DNA of 64,000 nucleotides. Source: JBBDJB01 sp040880125. Lineage in GTDB: Bacteria > Planctomycetota > Planctomycetia > Pirellulales > JBBDJB01. The notes beneath the pieces are model-generated. The model was not told the origin of the DNA. It saw only the letters and a list, made by a program, of their open reading frames with translations, and did no database searches. Shown piece by piece: positions 42,897 through 54,809 of this stretch; the stretch's first letter is position 1; each line of letters opens with the position of its first letter. The translations under genes and the position numbers were made by a program. The stretch covers positions 22,834 through 86,833 of the forward strand of contig JBBDJB010000041.1 of assembly GCA_040880125.1 (NCBI GenBank). The letters run 5' to 3'.

Positions 42897-43030
42897 GGGC
42901 AGGCTGCTGCGTCACATGGAAGTGATGCCAAAACAATGACGCAAGTCATTATTTTGCGAGCCGCGAGGAGCTTTGCTCCGAACCTGGCGAGGTTGAAAAA
43001 CGTCACGACGGCGTTTTTCAATAGCCTGCT
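42897..43030 (+). repeat. Four-hairpin repeat, copy A (diverged)
   Basis: Same unit as the copies at 61.4 and 63.8 kb, with scattered substitutions. Hairpins: GCGTCAC/GTGATGC; AATGAC, GCAA loop, GTCATT; GGAGC, TTT, GCTCC; and GTTGAAAAACG.../...GTTTTTCAA. It reaches the stop codon of the minus-strand thioredoxin-trypsin gene. Compared with copy C, a C-G pair in the second hairpin is replaced by T-A while the loop changes from GTAA to GCAA, both GNRA type. Confidence 0.75.
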
Positions 43031-44549
43031 AGCGCTTCGCCCCCCAACCGACCGCGTCGCGGGATTCGCTCACTCGAACTGCCGGTCGATTTACCGAGGC
43101 ACCATAGGAGACGTCCATCGACGTGAGCTGGGCGTCGTCCTGCGTCTGCCGGGCCGCACTAATTCGCTCGATCAGCGACGAGGAGGCGTTGTCCAGCACC
43201 AGGATTTCGCTCTTCGCTCCCGGCTGCTTGGGGCGGATGATGCAGATGATCTCCGCGCCGGCCGATCGCGCGCTCAACTCCGCCAGTGCGGTCTGCTCGT
43301 CCGGACTCAAGCCGGCCAGCGCGTCCTGGCCGCTCGTGGCCGACGCGGCAACGGCACCGGCGCCGGGCGGAACGGCTGCGGGTGCTTGCGGACCACGGGC
43401 GGTCATCGCCTCGGGCATCGCAGCCGGTTGTGTCTGAGCGAGCGGTATGGTCTGCGGCGAATCGCCGGTGACGCTACGGTAGATGTCGGACAAGCCGAGA
43501 CGATCAAGTTCGGCATGAATCGAGGCGGCGGCTGAATACAGCCCTTCGTCGTCCTGTTCGTCCGCCGCGAAGCAGACGCCGACGAGGCGTCCCTGCTGGT
43601 CGAAGAGCCCACCGCCACTGCGGCCTTCGACCGACATACCGGCCGTCTCAACGTTCGGTGGTCCGGAATAGCGGTCGATGCCGGTCACGCGCGTCGACTG
43701 CACGGTGGGGTCATCGCCGCCATTGCAGCCAACGCTCCAGACGCGGTCGCCGTGGGTTAACTGCACTTCAGGTCCTGCCACGGGAGCCACCTGGACGCTG
43801 CCCTGGGGGCGAATGCTGACCAAGCCAATGTCGCGCTTTAGATCATAGCTGATCATTTGCCCGGAGACCGACTGCTTTGTACCGCCTGCAATCACGTCAA
43901 CCGTGATCGGACCCTTGCCTTCCGACTCGCGGAAGATGTGACCGCAGGTGAGCACGAGGGCCTCTCCGGAACGCGAGTCGATGATCGTGCCCGTTCCATA
44001 CGAAGTGTATTTTGCATCATCGACTTTCAAGCGTACGGTCGTTTGGATCAGCCGCGCGTCGAATGAGTCGCCGATCGCCGCTGCCGGTTGGGCAGCGCCG
44101 CGCGGACCGCGGTCAAACGGCGACTCGGCCAGCGCGGTGGCCGACCGCTGCGCGGGAATGCTGGCCGCCGGCCCGTCGTCCGGTGACTGGCCGCGGACGG
44201 CGTAGGTCTGCCGCGGGCCGCCTTGCGAGGGTGAATCGGCCTTGGCCAGCATCTGGGTCAATCGCTCGCGGCTGGCCATGCCGACCAGGCGGTCGACTTC
44301 GCGGCCGTTGACCACCATCACGAACGTCGGAAAAGCCTGCACGTTGAAGCGGCGGACCAAGTCGGGCTGCTGCTGGTTGTGCACCTGCTGGACCGGGTGC
44401 CCTTCCTCGGCGAGCTGCGAGACCACCGGCTCCATCGCGCGGCACGGTGCGCAGCCATCCATCGTGAAGTCGTAGAGAACCGTTTCGCCGGAAGCCTGAC
44501 CGACGCCGGACAGTGCGCAGAGCAGCGCGAGCGATTTGAGCGATACCAT
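43029..44549 (-). CDS. Secreted thioredoxin domain fused to a trypsin-like protease
   Basis: 506 residues. A signal peptide (about 1-20) is followed by a thioredoxin domain with Cys33-Ala-Pro-Cys36 and the cis-Pro segment Ala-Phe-Pro-Thr-Phe-Val. A linker (105-165) leads into a trypsin-like domain with the triad His204 (Leu-Thr-Cys-Gly-His-Ile-Phe), Asp240 (Arg-Asp-Ile-Gly-Leu-Val) and Ser311 (Glu-Gly-Arg-Ser-Gly-Gly-Gly-Leu). A Pro/Ala-rich C-terminal 150 residues has no known domain. Both active sites look complete, so it could reduce and cut periplasmic proteins. GGAGG precedes the ATG. The gene is single. Confidence 0.82.
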   Translation of the reverse strand: MVSLKSLALLCALSGVGQASGETVLYDFTMDGCAPCRAMEPVVSQLAEEGHPVQQVHNQQQPDLVRRFNVQAFPTFVMVVNGREVDRLVGMASRERLTQMLAKADSPSQGGPRQTYAVRGQSPDDGPAASIPAQRSATALAESPFDRGPRGAAQPAAAIGDSFDARLIQTTVRLKVDDAKYTSYGTGTIIDSRSGEALVLTCGHIFRESEGKGPITVDVIAGGTKQSVSGQMISYDLKRDIGLVSIRPQGSVQVAPVAGPEVQLTHGDRVWSVGCNGGDDPTVQSTRVTGIDRYSGPPNVETAGMSVEGRSGGGLFDQQGRLVGVCFAADEQDDEGLYSAAASIHAELDRLGLSDIYRSVTGDSPQTIPLAQTQPAAMPEAMTARGPQAPAAVPPGAGAVAASATSGQDALAGLSPDEQTALAELSARSAGAEIICIIRPKQPGAKSEILVLDNASSSLIERISAARQTQDDAQLTSMDVSYGASVNRPAVRVSESRDAVGWGAKR

Positions 44550-45162
44550 CGGTTTCCCTCCTTGGAAATCTCAGGCGGTTGCCGGGGCGGGCGTCGAAGT
44601 GCTCGCCGCGACAGGTTCTCGCCGTGGGACGACCAGGAGGGGGTGCAGCCGCGCCGGCAGTCGCCGCGCGGAGCGCACCAGTCGCAGATGCCGGGCCGGG
44701 TTGGCCATCGGGCAACCTCCATGTCGCCGTCACAACGAGCGGTTCGCTATGCAAGCCGCAACCGATGCGCATCCTGACGCATCGAAACGTAGAGCGGCCG
44801 CATGACGGGAACAGCGAACCTTCTTCGTTCTGCAACAATGTGGTGCACTTCGGAAAATCTTACAAGATCAGACCACGCCGAAGTGCGTGCTCGCCGGCCG
44901 CGTCCGGTCGCAAGTCGCACCGCCTCAAGCGATTTGAAGAATCTGCGGGGCGACTGCTAGCAAACCAGCGAATCCACGCAGAGCATCTTGTGCAGTTTGC
45001 GTGCCGAAAAGAAGGCCGCAAGCGATCAGGTGAACCGAAGTTGGCAGTGCGGGGTCCTGCTAGCAGTGCATGCACTGACTGGCGCGGCCCCTCCCGCGAT
45101 GCCAGCAAAAGGGCTAGAATGCCAACTTTTCCGCTGCACGAGTCGCCACGTTTGAGAACCGC
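44550..45162. other. 613-base intergenic region before metG
   Basis: Divergent gap between the Trx-trypsin gene and metG. I see no gene, riboswitch or T-box-like structure and no clear promoter; the open frames are Arg-rich and overlap one another. Confidence 0.45.
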
Positions 45163-47211
45163 ATGACCGCGCGTCGCCGTATCCTCGTCACCGCCGCGTT
45201 GCCGTACGCCAACGGCCACATCCACATCGGCCATCTGGTGGAGTACATCCAGACCGACATTTGGGTGCGGTTTCAGAATCTGCGCGGTCATCGCTGCCTG
45301 TACATCTGCGCGGACGACACTCACGGCACGGCGATCATGATCCGCGCCCGGCAGGAGGGCCGCAGCGAAGAGGCGCTGATCGCCGACATGCAGCAGGCCC
45401 ACGAGCGGGACTTCGCCGACTTCGACATCCGGTTCGACAATTACGGCAGCACGCACAGCGAAGAGAACCGGCAGTTGTGCGGCGAGATCTGGGCGGCGAT
45501 TCGCAAAGCCGGCTTGGTGAAGGAAGCCGAAATAGAGCAGCTCTTCGATCCGGAGGCCGAGACGTTTCTGGCGGATCGCTTCGTTCGCGGCACGTGCCCC
45601 AAGTGCCGCGCCGCGAATCAGCCCGGCGACAATTGCAGCGTCTGCGGCCACCACTACAGCCCCACGGATTTGATCGAGCCGGTGAGCACGATCTCGGGCG
45701 CCCGGCCGGAAATTCGCTCCGCGCACCATCTGTTCATCGAGCTGGAGCAGTTGCATGGGTTTCTTGAGGAGTGGACGCAGAGCGGCGAGCATCTGCAACC
45801 CGAGGTGGCCAACTACTTGAAGGGGCACTTTCTTACCGAGCCGCTGCGCGATTGGGACATTTCGCGGCCGGCACCGTACTTCGGCTTCGAGATCCCCGAC
45901 AGCCCCGGCAACTATTGGTACGTGTGGTTCGATGCCCCCATCGGGTACATGGCCTCAACGCGGCAGTGGTGCGACCGGCACGGTGAGCGATTCCACGACT
46001 GGTGGCGGAGCGACCAGTGCGAAATTCACCACTTCATCGGCAAGGACATCACCTACTTCCATACGCTGTTCTGGCCCGGCATGCTCAAGACGGCCGGCTA
46101 CTCGCTACCGACGAAGGTCAACATCCACGGTTTTCTGACCGTCGACAACGAGAAGATGTCCAAGAGCAAGGGTACGTTCGTCCGCGCCCGGACGTACCTG
46201 GAGCATCTCGATCCCTCGTACCTGCGGTACTTCTACGCGTCGAAGCTCACGCCCCGGGTGGACGACTTGGACCTGAACCTGGAGGAGTTCGTCAGCAAGG
46301 TCAACTCCGACCTGGTCGGCAAAGTCGTGAACCTGGCCAGCCGCGCGGCGAAGTTCGTCTCCGGCGAAAAGCTCTCGGCCAATTACCCGGCCGACGGAGG
46401 GTTGTTTTCCTACGCGGCGGCGGAAGGGGACGCCATCGCCCAGGCGTACGAACATCGCGATTACAACCGCGCCATGCGGATGATCATGGCGCTGGCCGAT
46501 CGGGCGAACCCTTACGTGGAGGGTAAGGAGCCGTGGAAGCTCGCCAAGGATCCGTCGCGGCGGGACGAGCTGCGCGACGTTTGCACGGTGGCGCTGAACC
46601 TGTTTCGTCAACTGGTCGTTTATCTCGCGCCGGTCCTGCCACGTCTGGCGAAGCAGACCGGCGAGCTGTTGGGCGAGCCAATCACATCTTGGGATCAGGC
46701 AAGCCGCCCGCTGGTCGATGCGCCGGTCGCGCCGTTTAAGCACATGATGCGGCGAATCGAAATGCGCGACCTCGAAGCGATGATCGCCGCCAGCAAGGAG
46801 GAGACCCCGATGAGTGAATCGCCTGTCCCGCCACAGGAGAGTGCCGATAGCGGCCAGACGCTGGTGGACGAACCGCTGGCCGACCAGTGTACGATCGACG
46901 ACTTCGCAAAGATCGACTTGCGCATCGCTCGCGTCGTTCAGGCGGAAGAAGTGCCGGAAGCCCGCAAGCTGCTCAAGCTCGAACTGAGCCTGGGCGGAGA
47001 CGTGCGCAAGACCGTATTTGCCGGCATCAAGGAGGCCTACCGGCCGGAAGAGCTGATCGGCCGGCTGGTGGTGTGCGTGGCGAATCTCGCCCCGCGGAAG
47101 ATGAAGTTCGGCACGAGCGAAGGGATGGTCATCGCCAGTGGCGGCGGCGGCAAGGAGGTGTACTTGTTGTCCGTGGATGAAGGCGCCGTGCCGGGCCAGC
47201 GCGTGCACTAA
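45163..47211 (+). CDS. metG: Methionyl-tRNA synthetase
   Basis: 682 residues. It charges tRNA-Met. The HIGH-type motif reads His-Ile-His-Ile-Gly-His (19-24); a zinc knuckle Cys-Pro-Lys-Cys ... Cys-Ser-Val-Cys is at about 146-164; KMSKS is at 331-335. The C-terminal 115 residues are the Trbp111-like tRNA-binding domain (Asp-Leu-Arg-Ile-Ala-Arg-Val, then Lys-Thr-Val-Phe-Ala-Gly-Ile). This is the full MetG1-type layout. A linker of about 40 residues joins the anticodon domain and the tRNA-binding domain. Confidence 0.95.
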   Translation: MTARRRILVTAALPYANGHIHIGHLVEYIQTDIWVRFQNLRGHRCLYICADDTHGTAIMIRARQEGRSEEALIADMQQAHERDFADFDIRFDNYGSTHSEENRQLCGEIWAAIRKAGLVKEAEIEQLFDPEAETFLADRFVRGTCPKCRAANQPGDNCSVCGHHYSPTDLIEPVSTISGARPEIRSAHHLFIELEQLHGFLEEWTQSGEHLQPEVANYLKGHFLTEPLRDWDISRPAPYFGFEIPDSPGNYWYVWFDAPIGYMASTRQWCDRHGERFHDWWRSDQCEIHHFIGKDITYFHTLFWPGMLKTAGYSLPTKVNIHGFLTVDNEKMSKSKGTFVRARTYLEHLDPSYLRYFYASKLTPRVDDLDLNLEEFVSKVNSDLVGKVVNLASRAAKFVSGEKLSANYPADGGLFSYAAAEGDAIAQAYEHRDYNRAMRMIMALADRANPYVEGKEPWKLAKDPSRRDELRDVCTVALNLFRQLVVYLAPVLPRLAKQTGELLGEPITSWDQASRPLVDAPVAPFKHMMRRIEMRDLEAMIAASKEETPMSESPVPPQESADSGQTLVDEPLADQCTIDDFAKIDLRIARVVQAEEVPEARKLLKLELSLGGDVRKTVFAGIKEAYRPEELIGRLVVCVANLAPRKMKFGTSEGMVIASGGGGKEVYLLSVDEGAVPGQRVH

Positions 47212-47347
47212 GCCGTTCGATGCCACGCCGACTAGCCAAGGGTGCCACTGGGGCTTGCCCAACAGCGCCCTTGCCCAACAGCGCCTCTGAATTTTCACGA
47301 TTCAGATCGGCACGCCAAGTCGGCCTCCATGGCACCGCACCGCTCGC

Positions 47348-50053
<2,706 letters not shown>

Positions 50054-50355
50054 ATCGGTTCTGTCTTCCTTAGTACGCTTTGATTCGGGGCGCCGCTGCC
50101 TGCCGCAGTGAGTTCCGCCTCCCGGGAAAAACACTCGGGACGGGCCGCACCGGAAGGGGGCTGCCTTGGCGGGGGAGCCGCGTGCACGCCGATTCGACGC
50201 GCACCGTGAGCGGCCATAAAATCCGCCGAAAATGCGAACCGGCCAGTCTATCGGCGGCGGTTTAGAGCGTCAAGGCGTTGCAAGACGGGGCGGCGTGGCG
50301 TAGACATCGGGCCGGACCAATCGCGATCGATCCCTAACGATGAGCTGCGTGCCGC
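50054..50355. other. Divergent gap between ppdK and the CPBP gene
   Basis: 302 bases with no gene and no clear promoter or repeat. Confidence 0.45.
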
Positions 50356-50955
50356 GTGAGCGAGCCTGACATCCAACCTGCCGCCCCTCGCGCCGGGGTG
50401 CTGCGAACCGCCATCTTGGTCGAGGCCGGCATCGGCCTGTTGGGCTGGGCGATCGGAATCGGGCTCGGCCGGTCACCAATGGACTTCTTCCACTGGCGCA
50501 TGGTCGACCTGATCTGGGGCGTAGCCGCCACGGTGCCCATGTTGGCGGCTCTGGCCGTTTGCCTGTGGCTGCCGTTTGCGCCGATGCGCCGACTGACGCG
50601 GATCGTGCGCGAAATACTGATTCCCATGTTCCAGGGCGCGCATTGGACGCAGATTGCGCTGATTTCGGCCCTGGCCGGCTGGGGCGAGGAGCTGTTCTTT
50701 CGCGGCGTGGTGCAGTACTTCAGCCAGCAGTGGCTCGGCCCGCTCGGCGGCTTGGCGGTGGCCAGCATCGTGTTCGGGCTGGCCCATCCGCTTACGCGAA
50801 CATACATCGTGGTGGCGGCGGTGATCGGCGCGTATCTGGGCTGGCTGTGGCTGACCTTCGACAATCTGCTAGTGCCGATGGTCGCCCACGGGCTGTATGA
50901 CTTTGTGGTGCTGATGTGGATGCTGCGCACGACGCCGGTCGACGCGCAGGAGTAG
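50356..50955 (+). CDS. CPBP family intramembrane metalloprotease
   Basis: 199 residues with about six membrane helices. The CAAX/CPBP motif 1 Gly-Glu-Glu-Leu-Phe-Phe-Arg-Gly, motif 2 Phe-Gly-Leu-Ala-His and motif 3 His-Gly-Leu-Tyr-Asp-Phe give the metal-binding Glu and His residues. Bacterial CPBP proteases are linked with bacteriocin self-immunity or membrane protein processing; no such genes are near here. The start is GTG with no strong site. Confidence 0.8.
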   Translation: MSEPDIQPAAPRAGVLRTAILVEAGIGLLGWAIGIGLGRSPMDFFHWRMVDLIWGVAATVPMLAALAVCLWLPFAPMRRLTRIVREILIPMFQGAHWTQIALISALAGWGEELFFRGVVQYFSQQWLGPLGGLAVASIVFGLAHPLTRTYIVVAAVIGAYLGWLWLTFDNLLVPMVAHGLYDFVVLMWMLRTTPVDAQE

Positions 50956-50972
50956 GATCCGCTGTGCCCAAT

Positions 50973-51009
50973 AAAAAAAGGCGGCCCGGTTCACTTGAAC
51001 CGGACCGCC
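50973..51009 (-). terminator. Rho-independent terminator of the large YTV gene
   Basis: On the minus strand a 14-position stem starting GGCGG (13 pairs and one mismatch), a CAAG-type loop and seven T, about 62 bases after the stop. Confidence 0.85.
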
Positions 51010-51071
51010 TGACTTGACTAGCCCAGACCCTCGTTCAGGCAGTGTGAAGAGAGTCCTTATCCGCGGCGGCG

Positions 51072-53306
51072 TTAGCCGTCGCACTCACACGTCTGCGGGC
51101 AGCAGGGGACCGGGCAGCACACCTGCACCGGAACCTGCTTGCAGACCACCTTCGGCACGCAACGGGTCGCCGTATAGGCCACCTTCTTGGCCACGCACTT
51201 CTCGACCTGGATGGTCTTGGTCTCGTGGACCGGCTTGCAGACCGTGTAGGGCACCTGCTTGGTGTGGGTCTCGGCGACCATCTTGCACACCTGGTACGTG
51301 CAGGTCTTGGTCCGCTGCTCGGCGACCATCTTGCACACCTTATACGTGCAGGTCTTCACCCGCTGCTCAGGCACCATGTGGCAGACCTTGTAGGTGCTGG
51401 TCCGCTCTTCGGGCACCATGCGGCAGACCTGATACGTGCAGGTCTTGGTCCGCTGCTCGGGCACCATGCGGCACACCTGATAGGTGCAGGTCCGCACGCG
51501 TTGCTCGGGCACCATGCGGCACACCTGGTAATTGCAGGTCCGCTGCTCGGGCACCATGTGGCACACCTTGTAGGTGCAGGTCTTCACCCGTTGCTCGGCC
51601 ACCATGCGGCACACCTTGTAGGTGCAGGTCTTGGTCCGCTGCTCGGGCACCATACGGCAGACCTGGTAGGTGCTGGTCCGCTCTTCGGGCACCATACGGC
51701 ACACCTTGTAGGTGCAGGTTTTCACCCGCTGCTCGGCCACCATGCGGCAGACCTTGTAGGTGCAGGTCCGCTGCTCGGGCACCATGCGGCAGACCTGATA
51801 CGTGCAGGTCTTGGTCCGCTGCTCGGGCACCATACGGCACACCTGGTAGGTGCTGGTCCGCTGCTCGGGCACCATGCGGCACACCTTGTAGGTGCAGGTT
51901 TTCACCCGTTGCTCGGGCACCATGCGGCACACCTGGTAGGTGCTGGTCCGCTCTTCGGGCACCATCGTGCAGACTTTGTAGGTGCACTGCTTGGTGCGAG
52001 TCTCACGCACGTACTTCACACAGTTGACCTGACGCTCGGTGACCTCCGGGACCCACACCTTCTTGCAGATCCGTCGCGGCGGGCACTGGACTTGAACCGC
52101 ATTGCACTCGCCCGGCTGATAGACGCACCGGCAGCAGCACGGATCCCAAACCCAGCAGCCAGGCTCCTGGACGTACTTGGTCACGACCGGGCCGGGGCAC
52201 TCGGTGACTTGAGTCTCCCAGCGACCGCTGCAGACCTGGATCGTCTTGGTGTAGTTCACCGGCTTGCAGACCGAATAGTGAACGTCCTTCGTACGGGTCT
52301 CCCACACCGGCTTGCAGACGGTGTAGGTGCGGGTCTTCGTCTCGTAGACCGGCTTGCAGACCGTATAGTGAACGTCCTTCGTACGGGTCTCCCAGACCGG
52401 CTTGCAGACCGTGTAGTTGCGGGTCTTGGTTTCCCAGACCGGCTTGCAGACCGTGTAATTGATCTGCTTGGTCTTGGTTTCCCAGACCGGCTTGCAAACC
52501 GTGTAGGCGCGGGTTTTGGTTTCCCAGACCGGCTTGCAGACCGTGTAGTGGACGTCCTTCGTACGGGTCTCCCAGACCGGCTTGCAGACCGTGTAGGTGC
52601 GGGTCTTGGTTTCCCAGACCGGCTTGCAGACCGTGTAGTTGATCTGCTTGGTCTTGGTCTCCCACACCGGCTTGCACACCGTGTAGGCGATGTCCTTGGT
52701 GCGGGTTTCCCAGACCGGCTTGCAGACGGTATACGTGCGGGTCTTGGTCTCCCACACCGGCTTGCAGACCGTGTAGGGAATCTGCTTGGTCTTGGTTTCC
52801 CAGACCGGCTTGCAGACCGTGTAATTGATCTGCTTGGTCTTGGTTTCCCAGACCGGTTTGCAAACGGTGTAGGTGCGGGTCTTGGTTTCCCAGACCGGCT
52901 TGCACACCGTATAGGCGACGTCCTTGGTGCGGGTTTCCCAGACCGGCTTGCAGACCGTGTAGTTGATCTGCTTGGTGCGGGTTTCCCAGACCGGTTTGGT
53001 CACCGTGTACTGGCAGTCGCGGTAGCGCGTCTCCTGGACGTACTTCACGCAATCGACCGTACGGTCCTCAAGCACCTTCTCGTAGACCGTCTTGTAGCAG
53101 GTGTAATTCTGCTGCTCGTAGACGACCTCTCGACAGGTCTTCATGACCGTGTGACACTGCTGCTTGACTTCTGCATATCCGCAGCCGTCGCAGCTCGTGG
53201 CACAGCTTTTGTACCGTGCCAAGCCACAGTACCCGGCTTCCGCTACGCTGGTCGTAGCGAATGCCAGGAGTACCGCGACAATAGGCACACCCAACAAGGC
53301 TCTCAT
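51072..53306 (-). CDS. Large YTV cell-surface protein with two 16-unit repeat blocks
   Basis: 744 residues. Signal peptide to about residue 24 (Ser-Val-Ala-Glu-Ala-Gly). After a Cys-rich N-terminal part, 16 consecutive units open with Lys-Pro-Val-Trp/Tyr-Glu-Thr and end Tyr-Thr-Val-Cys; then a Pro/Cys-rich spacer; then 16 units carry Met-Val-Pro/Ala-Glu and end Tyr-Lys/Gln-Val-Cys; then a Lys-Pro-Val unit and a Cys-Pro tail. Units are 14 or 16 residues. It belongs with the YTV proteins of the Rhodopirellula cell wall; one Cys per unit suggests a ladder of disulphides. The ATG is fixed by GGAGG seven bases upstream, not the GTG one base after it. It has its own terminator. Confidence 0.88.
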   Translation of the reverse strand: MRALLGVPIVAVLLAFATTSVAEAGYCGLARYKSCATSCDGCGYAEVKQQCHTVMKTCREVVYEQQNYTCYKTVYEKVLEDRTVDCVKYVQETRYRDCQYTVTKPVWETRTKQINYTVCKPVWETRTKDVAYTVCKPVWETKTRTYTVCKPVWETKTKQINYTVCKPVWETKTKQIPYTVCKPVWETKTRTYTVCKPVWETRTKDIAYTVCKPVWETKTKQINYTVCKPVWETKTRTYTVCKPVWETRTKDVHYTVCKPVWETKTRAYTVCKPVWETKTKQINYTVCKPVWETKTRNYTVCKPVWETRTKDVHYTVCKPVYETKTRTYTVCKPVWETRTKDVHYSVCKPVNYTKTIQVCSGRWETQVTECPGPVVTKYVQEPGCWVWDPCCCRCVYQPGECNAVQVQCPPRRICKKVWVPEVTERQVNCVKYVRETRTKQCTYKVCTMVPEERTSTYQVCRMVPEQRVKTCTYKVCRMVPEQRTSTYQVCRMVPEQRTKTCTYQVCRMVPEQRTCTYKVCRMVAEQRVKTCTYKVCRMVPEERTSTYQVCRMVPEQRTKTCTYKVCRMVAEQRVKTCTYKVCHMVPEQRTCNYQVCRMVPEQRVRTCTYQVCRMVPEQRTKTCTYQVCRMVPEERTSTYKVCHMVPEQRVKTCTYKVCKMVAEQRTKTCTYQVCKMVAETHTKQVPYTVCKPVHETKTIQVEKCVAKKVAYTATRCVPKVVCKQVPVQVCCPVPCCPQTCECDG

Positions 53307-54014
53307 GCTCACGCCTCCTTCGTAGGACTGCTCTGGATGGGGTAGGGCTTGTCAAAACGGGTATTTAGCCCGTCCTAGCACTCTTCGACCCGCGCACTCG
53401 GCGTACATTAGCTGAATTGCGTGACTTACTGAGATTGCGCATATAGATGCGCCACAGCAGACATCGCAGATACACCAAATAGCGGCGTCGCATCCTTTTC
53501 AATCGTCAAGCTGGATCGATAGCTTGAGATGGAGCAACTACTAAATCTGCGTCGCCAGGGAGGTTTTCGACGCTTGGGAGAGCCGTTCCGGTAGTTTCAC
53601 CCGAGCCAGCCGCCTGTATCCCTGCAGTGCGGTAAACGAGATCGCTGATGCGGCTTGGACCGACGGTGTGGGATGTTCCGGCGGTGAGTGTGCGAAGCCG
53701 CTCGTCCGGCTAGCTTTCCGGGGGGCGAGCTCTCCAGGATTCCCATGCCGGACTGCGAAAAGATTTCGCTTTCGTTTTGACGGTCGCCAATTGGCAACCT
53801 AAATACTGCTAGGCACGCGCACCGGCCGCGAGATTGTCACGCTCGCCCCACAGAAGCGGCGAGCACGACCTCCCGCGGCCGCGGGCGAAAATCGCTAGCA
53901 AACGAACGCTTTTGTCGGTCCTCACGCAGCCTCGCACCCAACCACACAAACGTGAAGAAGTCAACTAAAACGGCTTGCGTCGAACCCGAGCCGCGCAAGG
54001 AGAAGGATTCCGCG
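53307..54014. other. 708-base gene-free region
   Basis: The longest gap in the window, between divergent genes. Only a small palindrome GCGCAT, ATAG, ATGCGC (53437-53452) stands out. A TTGACA on the minus strand near 53350 could be a -35 for the YTV gene, but its -10 is poor. Confidence 0.45.
53314..53318 (-). promoter_or_regulatory. Ribosome-binding site of the large YTV gene
   Basis: GGAGG seven bases before the ATG; the GTG six bases earlier would be only one base away and is rejected. Confidence 0.7.
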
Positions 54015-54452
54015 ATGAAGATGTTCCGCCGAACTCGCACTGGGTTCACACTCATCGAAGTGCTCATTGTGGTCGTAATCATGGCGATCCTCGCTGCGAC
54101 GATCATCCCGCAGTTTTCGACGTCGACCGAGGACGCCAAGGCGAGCCAACTCGAGTTCAATCTGCACACGCTGCAATCGCAGATTCAGCTCTACCAGATC
54201 CAGCACAGCGGATCGTATCCGACGATCCAGAGCAGTGACCTACCGCAGATGACTTCCCGGACGCAGGCCAACGGAACAATCGACGCCGCCGGTCCGCTGG
54301 GTCCGTATATTGCCGGCGGAGAGCTTCCGCTCAATCCTCTCACCAATTCCCGAACGGTCAGCGCTTCGACGGACGGCTCCACCAAAACCGGCGGCGGATG
54401 GCAGTACAACGTCGCGACCGGCGAAATCTGGGCGGACGACGTCGCCCCGTAA
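54015..54452 (+). CDS. Type II secretion/type IV pilus pseudopilin (GspG-like)
   Basis: 145 residues. The prepilin peptidase site is Thr-Gly10 | Phe11-Thr-Leu-Ile-Glu15 with the conserved Glu at position +5, followed by a long hydrophobic helix. The mature C-terminal domain contains Gly-Gly-Trp-Gln-Tyr-Asn-Val, resembling GspG-type globular ends (Tyr-Pro-Thr, Gly-Pro-Tyr-Ile). It is a fibre subunit of a T2SS-like machine. No secretin, ATPase or other pilin gene is present, so the assembly genes are elsewhere. AAGGA is seven bases before the ATG and an extension upstream is excluded. Confidence 0.85.
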   Translation: MKMFRRTRTGFTLIEVLIVVVIMAILAATIIPQFSTSTEDAKASQLEFNLHTLQSQIQLYQIQHSGSYPTIQSSDLPQMTSRTQANGTIDAAGPLGPYIAGGELPLNPLTNSRTVSASTDGSTKTGGGWQYNVATGEIWADDVAP

Positions 54453-54479
54453 GCGAGACACAACGCCTGCATGGCATCT

Positions 54480-54513
54480 GGGCGGCGTTCGAGCCATCGG
54501 ACGCCGCCTTTTT
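54480..54513 (+). terminator. Rho-independent terminator of the pseudopilin gene
   Basis: GGCGGCGT pairs with ACGCCGCC, extended inward by a CGA/TCG pairing, followed by five T. It starts 28 bases after the stop. Confidence 0.85.
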
Positions 54514-54809
54514 GCTGCGCAGGGTCCGATTAGCGATTGAAGACAGTGCAACTGGGTCCGAGCAGGTGCACACAAAGCCACGACAACTTTTCGGCGGGCG
54601 AGCCTTGCGATGGAGCAGCCCGGCAGGCGATCCTCTCCCAACGCCGACAGCAACTCAAGCCCGTCGCCCGAACCGCCTTTGCCCATGGGGATACGTCGTA
54701 CTCTTGCCGCCATAGAGGCCTTGTTTTAAAGTAACGGCCTCTTAGAAGCATCCCCAGGCTGCGCCGCGGGCAAGCGACTTGTCTCCCCCGACCACGGCAC
54801 CGGAGCCTC
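54514..54809. other. Intergenic region before rex
   Basis: No gene. I did not find a Rex operator (TTGTGAA/TTCACAA type) or a clear promoter. Confidence 0.4.

Noticed and set aside
44550..45162. Riboswitch or T-box leader before metG
   Set aside because: I looked for SAM or T-box features and found no matching conserved boxes or clear terminator/antiterminator pair.
51225..53345. A 706-codon open frame on the plus strand, antisense to the large YTV gene, made of Leu-Ala-Asp-Arg-type repeats
   Set aside because: It mirrors the codon repeats of the YTV gene, lacks a ribosome-binding site and signal, and its repetitive composition follows directly from the minus-strand repeats. The minus strand has a signal peptide, strong start site and terminator.
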